A stretch of 64,000 nt of DNA, from contig JAHQVJ010000164.1 of the NCBI GenBank assembly GCA_019634415.1, positions 1 to 64,000 on the forward strand, given 5' to 3'. The notes below the pieces were generated by a model. That model was not told the DNA's origin and did no database searches. It was given only the letters and a program-made list of their open reading frames with translations. The position numbers were made by a program, and so were the translations under genes. The stretch comes from Myxococcales bacterium (GTDB lineage: Bacteria; Myxococcota_A; UBA796; GCA-2862545). Every line of letters begins with the position of its first letter. Position 1 is the first letter of the stretch. Below, in pieces: positions 35,492-44,357 of the stretch.

Positions 35492-35554
35492 TGAAACACT
35501 CCTCCACCACCGCGCCGAGCCACCCTACCGCGGTGACAAGTCCGGGAGAACGAG

Positions 35555-35710
35555 ATGACGGAATCACAGCTTTCCAGTCGCTTGGACGCCATCGAGCTGA
35601 AGCTCGACATGATCCTCGAGGCGCTCGGGGTGACCGGCCCTGCTCGCACCGATCGGAGTGCGGAGGAAGAGGAGACCCGTGACGCCAAGGAGGCCGTCGA
35701 GCGGCTCTAG
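35555..35710 (+). CDS. small 51-residue protein, acidic and helical
   Basis: The gene encodes 51 residues. GGGAGAACGAG precedes the ATG at proper spacing. The sequence has an amphipathic helix SRLDAIELKLDMILEALGV, then an acidic/basic helix RSAEEEETRDAKEAVERL. Codons are G/C-ending as in neighbours. It lies 47 bases before nadA on the same strand, so co-transcription is likely. No family was recognised. Confidence 0.45.
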   Translation: MTESQLSSRLDAIELKLDMILEALGVTGPARTDRSAEEEETRDAKEAVERL

Positions 35711-35757
35711 GCCGCCCCCAGCCCCCGACGTTACGACCCACCCATCCGAGGGATCCG

Positions 35758-37188
35758 ATGGACAGCAGCTTCCCCAGCCTCATCATCAAGGCCAGTGCCC
35801 TGCTTCCCAAGGGAAGCTTCGCCGAGGCGCAGGCCACCTATCTCCGACCCGATTCCCGCGCGGTCACCGACCTCGACGCCCTGCTCGAGAAGCGCAACGC
35901 CGGCATCGTGGCCCACTTCTACATGGACGTGGAGCTGCAGGGCGTGCTCACGGCCCTGTCGTGGCCCCACGTGCACATCGCCGACTCCCTGAAGATGGCC
36001 GACGCCGCGGTCACCATGGCCAAGGGCGGCGTGGACCGCATCGCGGTGCTCGGCGTGGACTTCATGAGCGAGAACGTGCGGGCCGTGCTCGACGCCGCGG
36101 GCTTCGGCCACGTCGAGGTCTATCGCCTGTCGTCGGAAGACATCGGCTGCACCCTCGCCGAGTCCGCCGAGGCCCCTGCCTACACGAGCTGGCTGCAGCA
36201 CGCGGGCAACACCCGACGCGCGCTGCACGTGGTCTACATCAACACCAGCCTGCTCACCAAGGCGCGGGCCCACTCCATCGTGCCCACCATCACCTGCACC
36301 TCGTCGAACGTGGTGCAGACCATCCTGCAGGCCGACCACCAGATCGACGACCTGGAGATCTTCTACGGCCCCGACACCTACATGGGCGCGAACCTGCAGT
36401 CGATGTTCGCGCAGTTCTCCCAGCTGTCGGACGAGGCCATCCGCGGACTGCACCCCGCACACGACCGGGCCTCCCTGACGTCGCTGCTGGGGCGCTTCCG
36501 CTACTACGAGCAAGGCGCCTGCCTGGTGCACCACATGTTCGGCGACGACGTGGTGCGGCGCGTGCAAGAGGAGCACGCCGACGCGCTGCTCACGGCCCAC
36601 CTCGAGGTACCTGGCGAGATGTTCGCCCTGGCCGCAGACGCCCAGGCCGACGGGCGTGGCGTGGTGGGGTCCACCTCGAACATCCTGGGCTTCATCACGG
36701 GCCAGGTGGACGCGGCGATGGCGGCCAGCGGCCCGCAGCGGCTTGCTGTGGTGCTCGGCACCGAGGCCGGCATGATCACGAGCATCGTCTCCAAGGTGCA
36801 GCGCACGCTGCAGCAGCACGCCCGCGACGACGTGGAGGTGGAGATCATCTTCCCCGTGGCGAGCGAGGCGGTCGCAGCCGCCCCCGACTCCATGCTGCAG
36901 ATCGTGCCGGGCGTGGCCGCGGGAGAGGGCTGCTCGGTGGCGGGCGGCTGCGCCACCTGTCCCTTCATGAAGATGAACGATCTCCAAGCGCTCTTCGACG
37001 TGCTCGAGACGAGCGGCGATCCCGCCAGCCTGACAGGCTACGCGCCGCGCAGCTACACCGAGACCATCGCCGGACGGACGGCTGCCGATCTCGGCAGCGA
37101 GCCGATCCTCCACATGCGTCACCTGCAACAGACCGGCGAGCTTCCACAGGCACTCGTGCGGGACGTCGAGACCCGACCGGGATGTTAG
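35758..37188 (+). CDS. nadA: quinolinate synthase NadA
   Basis: The protein is about 476 residues. NadA signatures include GIVAHFYMDVELQGVL, HIADSLKMADAAV, LGVDFMSENVRAV, GPDTYMGANL and the Cys-rich EGCSVAGGCATCPFM for the 4Fe-4S cluster. It condenses iminoaspartate with dihydroxyacetone phosphate to quinolinate in NAD synthesis. The protein is longer than compact NadAs, with an extra C-terminal segment. GAGGGATCCG precedes the ATG. No nadB or nadC is close by. Confidence 0.92.
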   Translation: MDSSFPSLIIKASALLPKGSFAEAQATYLRPDSRAVTDLDALLEKRNAGIVAHFYMDVELQGVLTALSWPHVHIADSLKMADAAVTMAKGGVDRIAVLGVDFMSENVRAVLDAAGFGHVEVYRLSSEDIGCTLAESAEAPAYTSWLQHAGNTRRALHVVYINTSLLTKARAHSIVPTITCTSSNVVQTILQADHQIDDLEIFYGPDTYMGANLQSMFAQFSQLSDEAIRGLHPAHDRASLTSLLGRFRYYEQGACLVHHMFGDDVVRRVQEEHADALLTAHLEVPGEMFALAADAQADGRGVVGSTSNILGFITGQVDAAMAASGPQRLAVVLGTEAGMITSIVSKVQRTLQQHARDDVEVEIIFPVASEAVAAAPDSMLQIVPGVAAGEGCSVAGGCATCPFMKMNDLQALFDVLETSGDPASLTGYAPRSYTETIAGRTAADLGSEPILHMRHLQQTGELPQALVRDVETRPGC

Positions 37189-37218
37189 GCTAGCCGAGCG
37201 GGGTCGAAGGAGACGACA

Positions 37219-38025
37219 GTGACGGGTGTGCGCGCCGGAACCCTCCTCGGGGTGGTGGCCCTCGGACTGCTGGCCACCATCGCCTGCGAACGCTTCGAGG
37301 CGCCTCCACGCGAGGTGCGCTTCGAGCTGGTGGGCGCGCACGGCAGAGCGACGTGCGAGGCCTGCCACGGAGCGCCTCCCTTCGCCACCATCCCCACCGA
37401 CTGCGTGACCTGTCACGAAGACGAGCGGAAGAACGACGGTCACTTCCCGAAGCAGACCTGCAACGGCGGCGATGGCTGCCACTCCGTCGAGCACTTCGAG
37501 TGGCGCGACGTGATCGGCGAGGGCGGGTTCCACGACTTCCTGCCCCTCGTCGGCGCTCACGACCAGGCCTGCGACGGGTGCCACAAGGACCCCAAGGGTG
37601 GCAAGGACCTCGTGGGCGTGTCGGCCTACTGCTGGAACTGCCACGAGGACGCACGCCCCGGCGGGCACTATGCGCTCGAGGCGGATCCGCTGGATCCGAC
37701 CTACCGCTGGGACTGTGGACCGTGCCACAGCCCGACCACCTTCTGGCCCGAAGAGACCTTCGTCCACACCGAGCGCTCGCCCCATGGCGTGCTCTTCCAG
37801 GTCAAGGAAGGCCAGACCGGCGTGTGCGATCTCAACGACGAGTCGCTCTGGGTGACGGGCTGCGAGGGCTGCCACCCGGTGGCGAACACCGAGTTCAAGT
37901 GTCTCGAGGGCTGCCACGACGATGCCCACATCGACGACGCGGCGTTGTTCCGGCAAGAGAACGCCTGCACGGGATGCCACGACTCGGCCCAGCCCGAGGA
38001 CTGCGACTCGCTGCCCCCCGAGTAG
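37219..38025 (+). CDS. multiheme c-type-like lipoprotein (7 CxxCH plus variants)
   Basis: The protein is about 268 residues. It starts with GTG preceded by AGGAGA and has a signal ending near TIAC. Seven CxxCH motifs are visible (CEACH, CVTCH, CDGCH, CWNCH, CGPCH, CEGCH, CTGCH). Nonstandard CLEGCH (x3) and CNGGDGCH (x4) motifs are also present. Additional His residues between them could serve as distal ligands. It probably transfers electrons in the periplasm or at the surface. It follows nadA by 30 bases on the same strand. Heme loading of the variant motifs is uncertain. Confidence 0.85.
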   Translation: MTGVRAGTLLGVVALGLLATIACERFEAPPREVRFELVGAHGRATCEACHGAPPFATIPTDCVTCHEDERKNDGHFPKQTCNGGDGCHSVEHFEWRDVIGEGGFHDFLPLVGAHDQACDGCHKDPKGGKDLVGVSAYCWNCHEDARPGGHYALEADPLDPTYRWDCGPCHSPTTFWPEETFVHTERSPHGVLFQVKEGQTGVCDLNDESLWVTGCEGCHPVANTEFKCLEGCHDDAHIDDAALFRQENACTGCHDSAQPEDCDSLPPE

Positions 38026-39171
38026 TCAGCGCGCGAGCACGGCCACCCACAGCCCGATCGCCGCGGCGACCCGACCCAGGGTCATCGCCACCGAGGGCGG
38101 AGGGGCGACGGGCTCGGCCACCACCGGATCCGGCGCCAGGCCGGACCGGCTGCTCGGGTGCCCCAGCTCGATGGGAGCCGGATCCACGTTCAAGGCATGG
38201 GCTGGCACATAGGTGGGCAGATCCTCCTCGTGCCACAGATCCTGCGGCACGTGCATGAGGCTGCTCGTGAGGTCCGAGGCGGGGGCGTCGGTGTCGGCCA
38301 GGGCCTCGACGCGCTCCAGCAAGGCCTCGCGAAGATCCGCCACCGTGGCGTGGCGGTCCTCGGCGTCGTAGCTGCACGCCTTGCGGATCAGATCCCGCAG
38401 GCCCTCGGGCACCCCGTCGAGCAGCTCGGGCTTCGCGTGGGCGAAGAACAGATCCGCGGAGCGACGGCCGGTGACCAAGCGGAACAACGTGGCCCCCAGG
38501 GCGTAGACGTCGCAGCGCACGTCGACGTGCTTGGAATCGGAGCGCTGCTCGGGGGCCATGTAGGCCACGGTGCCGAGCATGGAGCCCGTCTCGGTCATGC
38601 CGAAGCGACCATCGAGCTTGGCGATGCCGAAGTCGGTGACCTTCACCCGACCATCCTCGGTGACGAGCAGGTTCTGGGGCTTCACGTCGCGGTGGATCAC
38701 GCCGCGGGCATGGGCGTGGGCCAGGCCCTCACAGGCCTGGGCGATCGCCTGGCAGGCCAGCACTGGCGGCATCACCCCGTTGCTCATGACCCAGGAGGCC
38801 AGCGAGCCACCACGGGCGAGCTCGGTGACCATGAAGGGGTTGTCCGCGTCGACGTCGACGTCGAGCACGCGCAGCACGTGGGCGTGATCCATCTCGGCCA
38901 TGACCATGGCCTCGACGGAGAAGCGCCGCCGGATCCCCTCGTCGTCGCGCGCGGCATCGGTCATCCGCTTGACCGCCACCCAGCGGCGCCGATCCAGATC
39001 CCAGGCGAGGTACACCTCGGCGTGGCTACCGCGACCGAGCTGGCGATCGACGACGTAGCGACCGGCCAGCAGCTTGGGCGCGGCCGCGGGCATGGGGATT
39101 GGCGTGAGCGGAGGAGGCGGTCCGTCCAGGAGGTGGGGCGCAGAATCTGCGGCGGCGTACTGGTCGGACAT
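38026..39171 (-). CDS. Ser/Thr protein kinase (PknB-like) with C-terminal membrane segment
   Basis: The protein is about 381 residues. The kinase domain occupies about 37-290: GRGSHAEVYLAWDL, the VAVKRM lysine (Lys68), HRDVKPQN (160-167), DFG (180-182) and GTVAYMAPEQR. The C-terminal region is Pro-rich, with a hydrophobic segment at the end (VAAAIGLWVAVLAR) that probably anchors it. No PASTA repeats are present. Such kinases act with forkhead or anti-sigma partners in related bacteria. It converges on the multiheme gene. Confidence 0.93.
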   Translation of the reverse strand: MSDQYAAADSAPHLLDGPPPPLTPIPMPAAAPKLLAGRYVVDRQLGRGSHAEVYLAWDLDRRRWVAVKRMTDAARDDEGIRRRFSVEAMVMAEMDHAHVLRVLDVDVDADNPFMVTELARGGSLASWVMSNGVMPPVLACQAIAQACEGLAHAHARGVIHRDVKPQNLLVTEDGRVKVTDFGIAKLDGRFGMTETGSMLGTVAYMAPEQRSDSKHVDVRCDVYALGATLFRLVTGRRSADLFFAHAKPELLDGVPEGLRDLIRKACSYDAEDRHATVADLREALLERVEALADTDAPASDLTSSLMHVPQDLWHEEDLPTYVPAHALNVDPAPIELGHPSSRSGLAPDPVVAEPVAPPPSVAMTLGRVAAAIGLWVAVLAR

Positions 39172-39257
39172 CCTCTCTCCCGGGGGGCGTTCGTGGCCTC
39201 TGTCTTCCCTTACGACGTTGACTCACGAGGGCCGCCAGAGTTTCTGTCGCTTTTTCG

Positions 39258-42092
39258 CTAATCGGAAGGATCGGCGACCTGGACGTAGCCCTTGACCACG
39301 TCCTCGGGGGGTCCGGGCGCCGGAGGCTCGATCCCGGCGAGAGCAGGACGCGCGCTGACCGGTGCCCGTCCGGCAGGTTGGGACAGCTGTAGGAAGTAGG
39401 AGCCGGGCTGCAGCTCCACCATCCCCACCACGCCGCGTGCCACGGCGATCCCGGCGTCGTCTCGCACCGTGGCCTCCACGCGATCGGCACGGGCCTGCAC
39501 ACCGAAGCCCACGGGACCTGCGCGCTCGACCTCGAAGCGGAACCAGTGACTGCCTCCGGGCTCGAGCAACACCTCGGCTCCCAGCCCCTCACCGATCACC
39601 TCGGGCTCGCTGGTGGACACCTGGACCACCCCCCACAGCGCCGCCCCCGTGAAGGCGCGCAGCGACAGCTCTCCGCTGCCATCGGCCAGCCACAGATCCA
39701 GCGACTCACCCGGCTGACGCACCTCCACCCGCGCCTCGCCGCCAGCGTCGTAGCTGGCCACCAAGGGAGCGGGAACGGTGAGGTGCGCCACGGCGGGCCC
39801 AGTGGCCTTCAGCTTCAGCCGCTGGAGCGCCCCCTCGAGCACCACGCGATCGCCGGCGCGCACCGTGGCCGACCGACCGGCCCCCGGATCGGTCACGGGG
39901 CCGCTGCCCGCGGTGGCCTCGATCCAGGCGAGGGCCGCACCGGGCTCGAAGGCGAGCAGCACCCGTCCGGGGCCGTCCACCTCGATGGCGCGCCCCCGCA
40001 GCACCCGCCCGTCGGCCGCGAGCACCACAGCGCTCACCGCCCCCGAGGTGCGCAGCGTGCCGGCGTCACCCGACAGCGTGAGCACCTCGGTGAGCATCCG
40101 CGCCGACAGCCGCTCGGCGGGCGCGTCCCCCGCCAGCGTCGCCTGCGCCCCCGCCTCCCCCACGTGCACCCGCGCCAGGGCGTCCGACGCCCCCGGATTC
40201 AGCAACCACACGCGCTTGTCCACGGCCGGCAGCCGCACCGCCAGCGGATCCGCATCTGCCCACAGCACCTGCCCCTCGGAGGTCGCCACCACCAAGCCCA
40301 CGTCCAGGGACACCTCCAGATCGTGGCGGCCACCGGGAAGCCGCAGCGCGAGGCTGCCGCGTGCGGGCACGGTGAGCGCGTGCCGACCGGGGGCCAGCTT
40401 CGTGGCGCTGGGGCTCGACAGGCGCATCGACGTGACGCGCGCATCCATGGCCGCCCCCGTGGGCTGCGCATCCCAGATCCGCGCCCGATCGGCTCCGTCC
40501 ACCGACACCGCCAGCGTGCCGCCCGTGCTCACGGCCATGCCGCTTGGGCCCACCTGGCGAGCGAAGGTGGCGCCGGCCTGACCGGCGCTGCTGCGCACCA
40601 CGACCACCGACGGACCGCGCCCGGGCTCCAGCGCCACCGGCTGCGGCTGCGAGCCGATCCGCAGCGTGCGCCGCTGACCGGGGGCCAGCTTCACGCGGCG
40701 GGCGCGCACCCGCTTGCGACTCACCAGCACGAGCCCGTCCGATCCCGCTCCCACCACCGACGTGGAGATCACGCCACACACCGCGCCGCGCTCGGGACAC
40801 GCATACACGTCGCCGCGGGCCTCGCTCAGATCGAACACGCCCCCCTCGCTCCCGCCGAGGCGCACGGCGCCGAAGCGCCCGCCGCTTCCCACGTCCAGCG
40901 CGCCCAGCGCCACGGGACGCGCCCGGAGCGCCTGGGCCTGCACGGCGATGTCGCCGCCGCGCCGATCCTCGGACCAGACCCGCAGCCGCGCCTCGCTCAC
41001 CGCCTCGGGCAGCCGCGCCACGAGCTGCGCCTGCCGCCCGGTGGCCGTCCCGAGGCCCCGCCAGGCGTCGTCCACGCGCACCTCGAGCGCCACGCCCACG
41101 TTCTCGTCGGCGGTGGCCGTCGCCACCACCACGTCTCGGCCCGAGCCGAAGCGCAGCGGCAGCTGGCTGGCCCCCGCGTGCCCCTCGAGGGTGCGCGTCT
41201 GACCCAGCGCCAGTGGCTCCTCCTGCCGCTCGTCGGGCGCCAGCATCTCCACCACCGCACTGCCGCCGCGCCGTCCCACGGGCTCCAGCTGTAGCGCGTA
41301 GGTGCCGGGCTCCAGGCGCTCGGTGATCTGGAAGTTCCAGTCGTCGGGTCGGTCGTCGTTGGCCGCCACCAGCTGTCCGATGGCGTCGAACAGGCGCGCC
41401 GCCACGTCGGTGCGCCCAGCGGAGCGCAGGGTGATCACCTGCGCACGCCCCACGGCGACCTCGAGGCGCGCGGGCACCGAGACCGAGCGCTGGGTGCCAG
41501 CCACCAGCTGCTGGCTGTCCACGCGCAGCGTGTAGGGCACGCCGGTGCCGCGGCGCGCGCCCGTCACGTGCAGCTCCACCTCACCTGCCTCGAGCCGACC
41601 ACTCCACCCCTGACCGGGCACCACGCGACCCAGCGTCGCGCCGTCGCGCATCCAGGTGGCCACCATCTCGTCCGACAGCGACACCCTGGCGTCCACGGGG
41701 GCCGGCACGTCCAGGCGCCACACGTCGGGCGCGCGCTCGCTGCCGTCGATGGGCTCCCGCCACACGTGGGTGACCGTCTGGCCCACCTGCAGCGCGTGGG
41801 GTCCGTGCCCCTCGCGCGCGGCGGCCGCGTCGTCGAGCACCTCGAGGGTGGTGATCCGGCGCGTCTGCACCCCCTCGGGCAGCCCCAGCACCGCGTAGCG
41901 CCCAGCCGTCAGCGTCACGGTGCGATCGCAGGGCACCTCGGGCGCGGTCAGCGGCCAGTCGTCGGCATCCATCAGGCGGCAGCGGAACGAGCCGGTGGTG
42001 CCCTCGCTGCGCAGCCGCACGCGGCTGTCCGTGGGCAGCTCGAACGTGTAGCGCACACCCTGGTGTGCGGGCAGCGTGATCCGAGCAGGCAC
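39258..42092 (-). CDS. C-terminal part of a giant secreted beta-sandwich protein, after an in-frame stop
   Basis: The open frame is about 944 residues. It is in the same frame as the preceding ORF and is divided from it by one TAG at 42138-42140. The putative start is a GTG without a signal peptide. The protein is composed of repeated strand patterns (FELPTDSRVRLRSEG, WNFQITERLEPGTYALQLEPV, PGSYFLQLSQ) like pre-peptidase C-terminal (PPC-like) domains. Because it lacks an export signal, it likely belongs to the protein of the upstream frame. No single known family covers it. Confidence 0.7.
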   Translation of the reverse strand: MPARITLPAHQGVRYTFELPTDSRVRLRSEGTTGSFRCRLMDADDWPLTAPEVPCDRTVTLTAGRYAVLGLPEGVQTRRITTLEVLDDAAAAREGHGPHALQVGQTVTHVWREPIDGSERAPDVWRLDVPAPVDARVSLSDEMVATWMRDGATLGRVVPGQGWSGRLEAGEVELHVTGARRGTGVPYTLRVDSQQLVAGTQRSVSVPARLEVAVGRAQVITLRSAGRTDVAARLFDAIGQLVAANDDRPDDWNFQITERLEPGTYALQLEPVGRRGGSAVVEMLAPDERQEEPLALGQTRTLEGHAGASQLPLRFGSGRDVVVATATADENVGVALEVRVDDAWRGLGTATGRQAQLVARLPEAVSEARLRVWSEDRRGGDIAVQAQALRARPVALGALDVGSGGRFGAVRLGGSEGGVFDLSEARGDVYACPERGAVCGVISTSVVGAGSDGLVLVSRKRVRARRVKLAPGQRRTLRIGSQPQPVALEPGRGPSVVVVRSSAGQAGATFARQVGPSGMAVSTGGTLAVSVDGADRARIWDAQPTGAAMDARVTSMRLSSPSATKLAPGRHALTVPARGSLALRLPGGRHDLEVSLDVGLVVATSEGQVLWADADPLAVRLPAVDKRVWLLNPGASDALARVHVGEAGAQATLAGDAPAERLSARMLTEVLTLSGDAGTLRTSGAVSAVVLAADGRVLRGRAIEVDGPGRVLLAFEPGAALAWIEATAGSGPVTDPGAGRSATVRAGDRVVLEGALQRLKLKATGPAVAHLTVPAPLVASYDAGGEARVEVRQPGESLDLWLADGSGELSLRAFTGAALWGVVQVSTSEPEVIGEGLGAEVLLEPGGSHWFRFEVERAGPVGFGVQARADRVEATVRDDAGIAVARGVVGMVELQPGSYFLQLSQPAGRAPVSARPALAGIEPPAPGPPEDVVKGYVQVADPSD

Positions 42093-42137
42093 GTCCGGCA
42101 GCAGTGTGCCTCCGGACTGGACCGTGGCCTGCGACAG

Positions 42138-44306
42138 CTACACCCCCGCAGGTCCAGCGCTCGCCCCCTGCGCCTGCACCGTGACCTGGTAGGTGCCCGA
42201 CCGCAGGTAGCTGGCCACCTCGAAGTTGCGCCCCACCCCGTTCTGGCTGCCCTGAGCGAACCCCGTGCGCACCCGCGTGCGCATGGCGCCCGCGGTGGCG
42301 AGCAGCCCCGTGCTCTGCACCCGGTACAGCCCGTCCCGCGGCACCTCGATCAGGAAGGTGGCGCTCCCGCCCCTGGTCAGCTCCACGTGCTGCGAGCTGC
42401 CGATCCCGAGCCGCGGAAACGTCGGGAGCTGCGACAAGCGCTGCTGCGAGAGCGCAGGAAGGGATCCCCGCGGATCCGGATCGGCCACCTGCAGCACCGC
42501 CGAGACCGGACCCTCGTCGAGGTTGCGCACCGTCACCTGGCGCAGCCCCGGCTGCACCGTGGTGCGCCGGGAGATGGGGGTTCCGTCGACCTCCACCGGG
42601 ATCGCCACCCCCGCCACGGTGCGGGCCGACAGGTGGCTCGGCGCGTCGATCTGCACGCCCACCGAGACGGACTCGCCTGGCATCAGCGCCAGCGGCAGCC
42701 CGTCGGTGGCCTTCAGGGGCAAGGGCCGCACTGCCACCCCCGAGGCCACGCGGCGGTCGCGAAACACCCCCAGCACCACCGACGCACCACGGTCCAGATT
42801 CAGATCCGAGAACTGCACCGAAGGCCGCAGCACCGCCGCCGGCTCCTTGCCCGTGATGCGCCGCTTCAGCCAGCTGCCCCAGGAGTCGTGCGCCATGCGC
42901 AGCGTCACGATGCCGGGCTCGTCGGGCAGGATCCGCAGCAGGTGCAGCCCTTGGTCGAGCTCCACCTCCAGCTCCCCCGATCGCGGCTTCATGGGCTCGA
43001 AGTCCCGTGGCCGATCCTCGAGGAGGGGGTCGATGGCGAGCTTCGCGCGCAGCTCCGCGACGCTGATGACGTAGGGACCCGTCTGCTCGGCCTCCACCAG
43101 GATCTCGGTGGGACCCATCAGGTTGAAGCGCGCCTCGAAGCGAGCCTGCTTGCTCAGGGGCACGGCCTGCGACGCCACCCGGATCACCCGCCCCTCGTCG
43201 GTGCGGCGCCACACCACACCCGTCGGCGGCACCACGTCGGCCGGATCTGCAGCGTGCAGCGTGCTCACGAACAGCGCACCGTCTCCCGACAGCGGCTGCG
43301 GATCCCGCAGCTGCGCGAACCAGGTGAGGGTGTAGGGCGTCCCCACGGGCCCGCGCACGGTGACCACCCGGTCCTGCGACGAGCTCGACGACAGCGTGAC
43401 CTCGGGCAGGCGCGACGCCTCGGTGATGTCCGCTCGCTGGGACGGATCGGCGTTCACGTCGGCGGTGGGCCCCACGCTCCTCGTGCCCACGGAGACGGTG
43501 GGCACGGCTCCGTCCTCGTCGCGCACGTCGGCGGGAAGCGCGAGGTGGAAGGTGTCGGGCTCGCGGGGCACGCGAACGCGATCGAACCCCATCGGGCCGA
43601 TCTGCCCTGCCCGCCGTCCGGCTGCTGGCAGGCGGGGCACCCCCAGGCGCACGGCCATCGGTGCCGCGTCGCTCTGCTCCGACCACGGCTCGCTGGCCCC
43701 ACCGTACACGGTGGCGAGCCACAGTCCGGCGGGCACCTCGACGTGGAAGCGACAGCGCCGCTGAGGCTGCCCCTCCCTAGGCTCCACCACGTCGCAGCGC
43801 GGTGTGGCGTCCACCAGCCAGCTCCCGTCGGCCCACAGCCGCAGATCCGCCACGTGACGTCCCACCGCCTCGATGGAGACGCTGCCCGCTCCCTCCGTCT
43901 CCACCCAGTAGGAGCGCTGCTGGTGATCCCGCAGATCCGCCTCGGCCAGTCGCCCGGGCACCAGGCGCACCGGCGAGCGCTGCAGCTCCTCGCTGCGCAC
44001 GATCTCCACGCTGGCCTGCCCGGTCCCCTCGTCGTCCGACAGGGCCACCACCTTGGTCTGCCCCGCCTCCAGGAAGCCGTCGATCCGCCCGTTGGTCCGC
44101 CCAGCCGCCCCCTGCACGGGGCCCGGACCCGACATGCGATCCACCAGCTGCACCGCCGTGCCCTGGGGGCTACTCGCCATCACGGAGAAGCGCCCGAAGC
44201 GCTCCACGTCGATCACGACCTCCTGGCGACCGGTGGCAGGAACCGACGACGACGCTGGAGACACGCCGTTGGCCAGCGCCGTCATCCCCACCCACCAACC
44301 GAGCAT
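42138..44306 (-). CDS. N-terminal part of the giant secreted beta-sandwich protein, ended by an amber codon
   Basis: The protein is about 722 residues. The ATG follows GGAGGTTCGC, and the signal is MLGWWVGMTALANGVSPASS. Beta-rich repeats are frequent (YWVETEGAGSVSIEAVG, FHLALPADVRDED, FEVASYLRSGTYQVTVQAQ). The frame continues after TAG with LSQATVQSGGTLLPDV and the same style of repeat, so together they would encode about 1,680 residues. It is probably a surface or secreted structural protein. The stop could be a mutation, an assembly error or a readthrough site. Confidence 0.75.
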   Translation of the reverse strand: MLGWWVGMTALANGVSPASSSVPATGRQEVVIDVERFGRFSVMASSPQGTAVQLVDRMSGPGPVQGAAGRTNGRIDGFLEAGQTKVVALSDDEGTGQASVEIVRSEELQRSPVRLVPGRLAEADLRDHQQRSYWVETEGAGSVSIEAVGRHVADLRLWADGSWLVDATPRCDVVEPREGQPQRRCRFHVEVPAGLWLATVYGGASEPWSEQSDAAPMAVRLGVPRLPAAGRRAGQIGPMGFDRVRVPREPDTFHLALPADVRDEDGAVPTVSVGTRSVGPTADVNADPSQRADITEASRLPEVTLSSSSSQDRVVTVRGPVGTPYTLTWFAQLRDPQPLSGDGALFVSTLHAADPADVVPPTGVVWRRTDEGRVIRVASQAVPLSKQARFEARFNLMGPTEILVEAEQTGPYVISVAELRAKLAIDPLLEDRPRDFEPMKPRSGELEVELDQGLHLLRILPDEPGIVTLRMAHDSWGSWLKRRITGKEPAAVLRPSVQFSDLNLDRGASVVLGVFRDRRVASGVAVRPLPLKATDGLPLALMPGESVSVGVQIDAPSHLSARTVAGVAIPVEVDGTPISRRTTVQPGLRQVTVRNLDEGPVSAVLQVADPDPRGSLPALSQQRLSQLPTFPRLGIGSSQHVELTRGGSATFLIEVPRDGLYRVQSTGLLATAGAMRTRVRTGFAQGSQNGVGRNFEVASYLRSGTYQVTVQAQGASAGPAGV

Positions 44307-44357
44307 GCGAACCTCCAGCGCCAAGGTACAACAGCAGCTGCGACGGAGGTATCGCAC

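Noticed and set aside
38158..39261. Plus-strand frame opposite the Ser/Thr kinase
   Set aside because: Antisense of a clear kinase; no recognisable motif or ribosome site.
39546..41294. Plus-strand frame opposite the giant beta-sandwich protein
   Set aside because: His/Arg/Pro-rich antisense translation typical of GC-rich genes.
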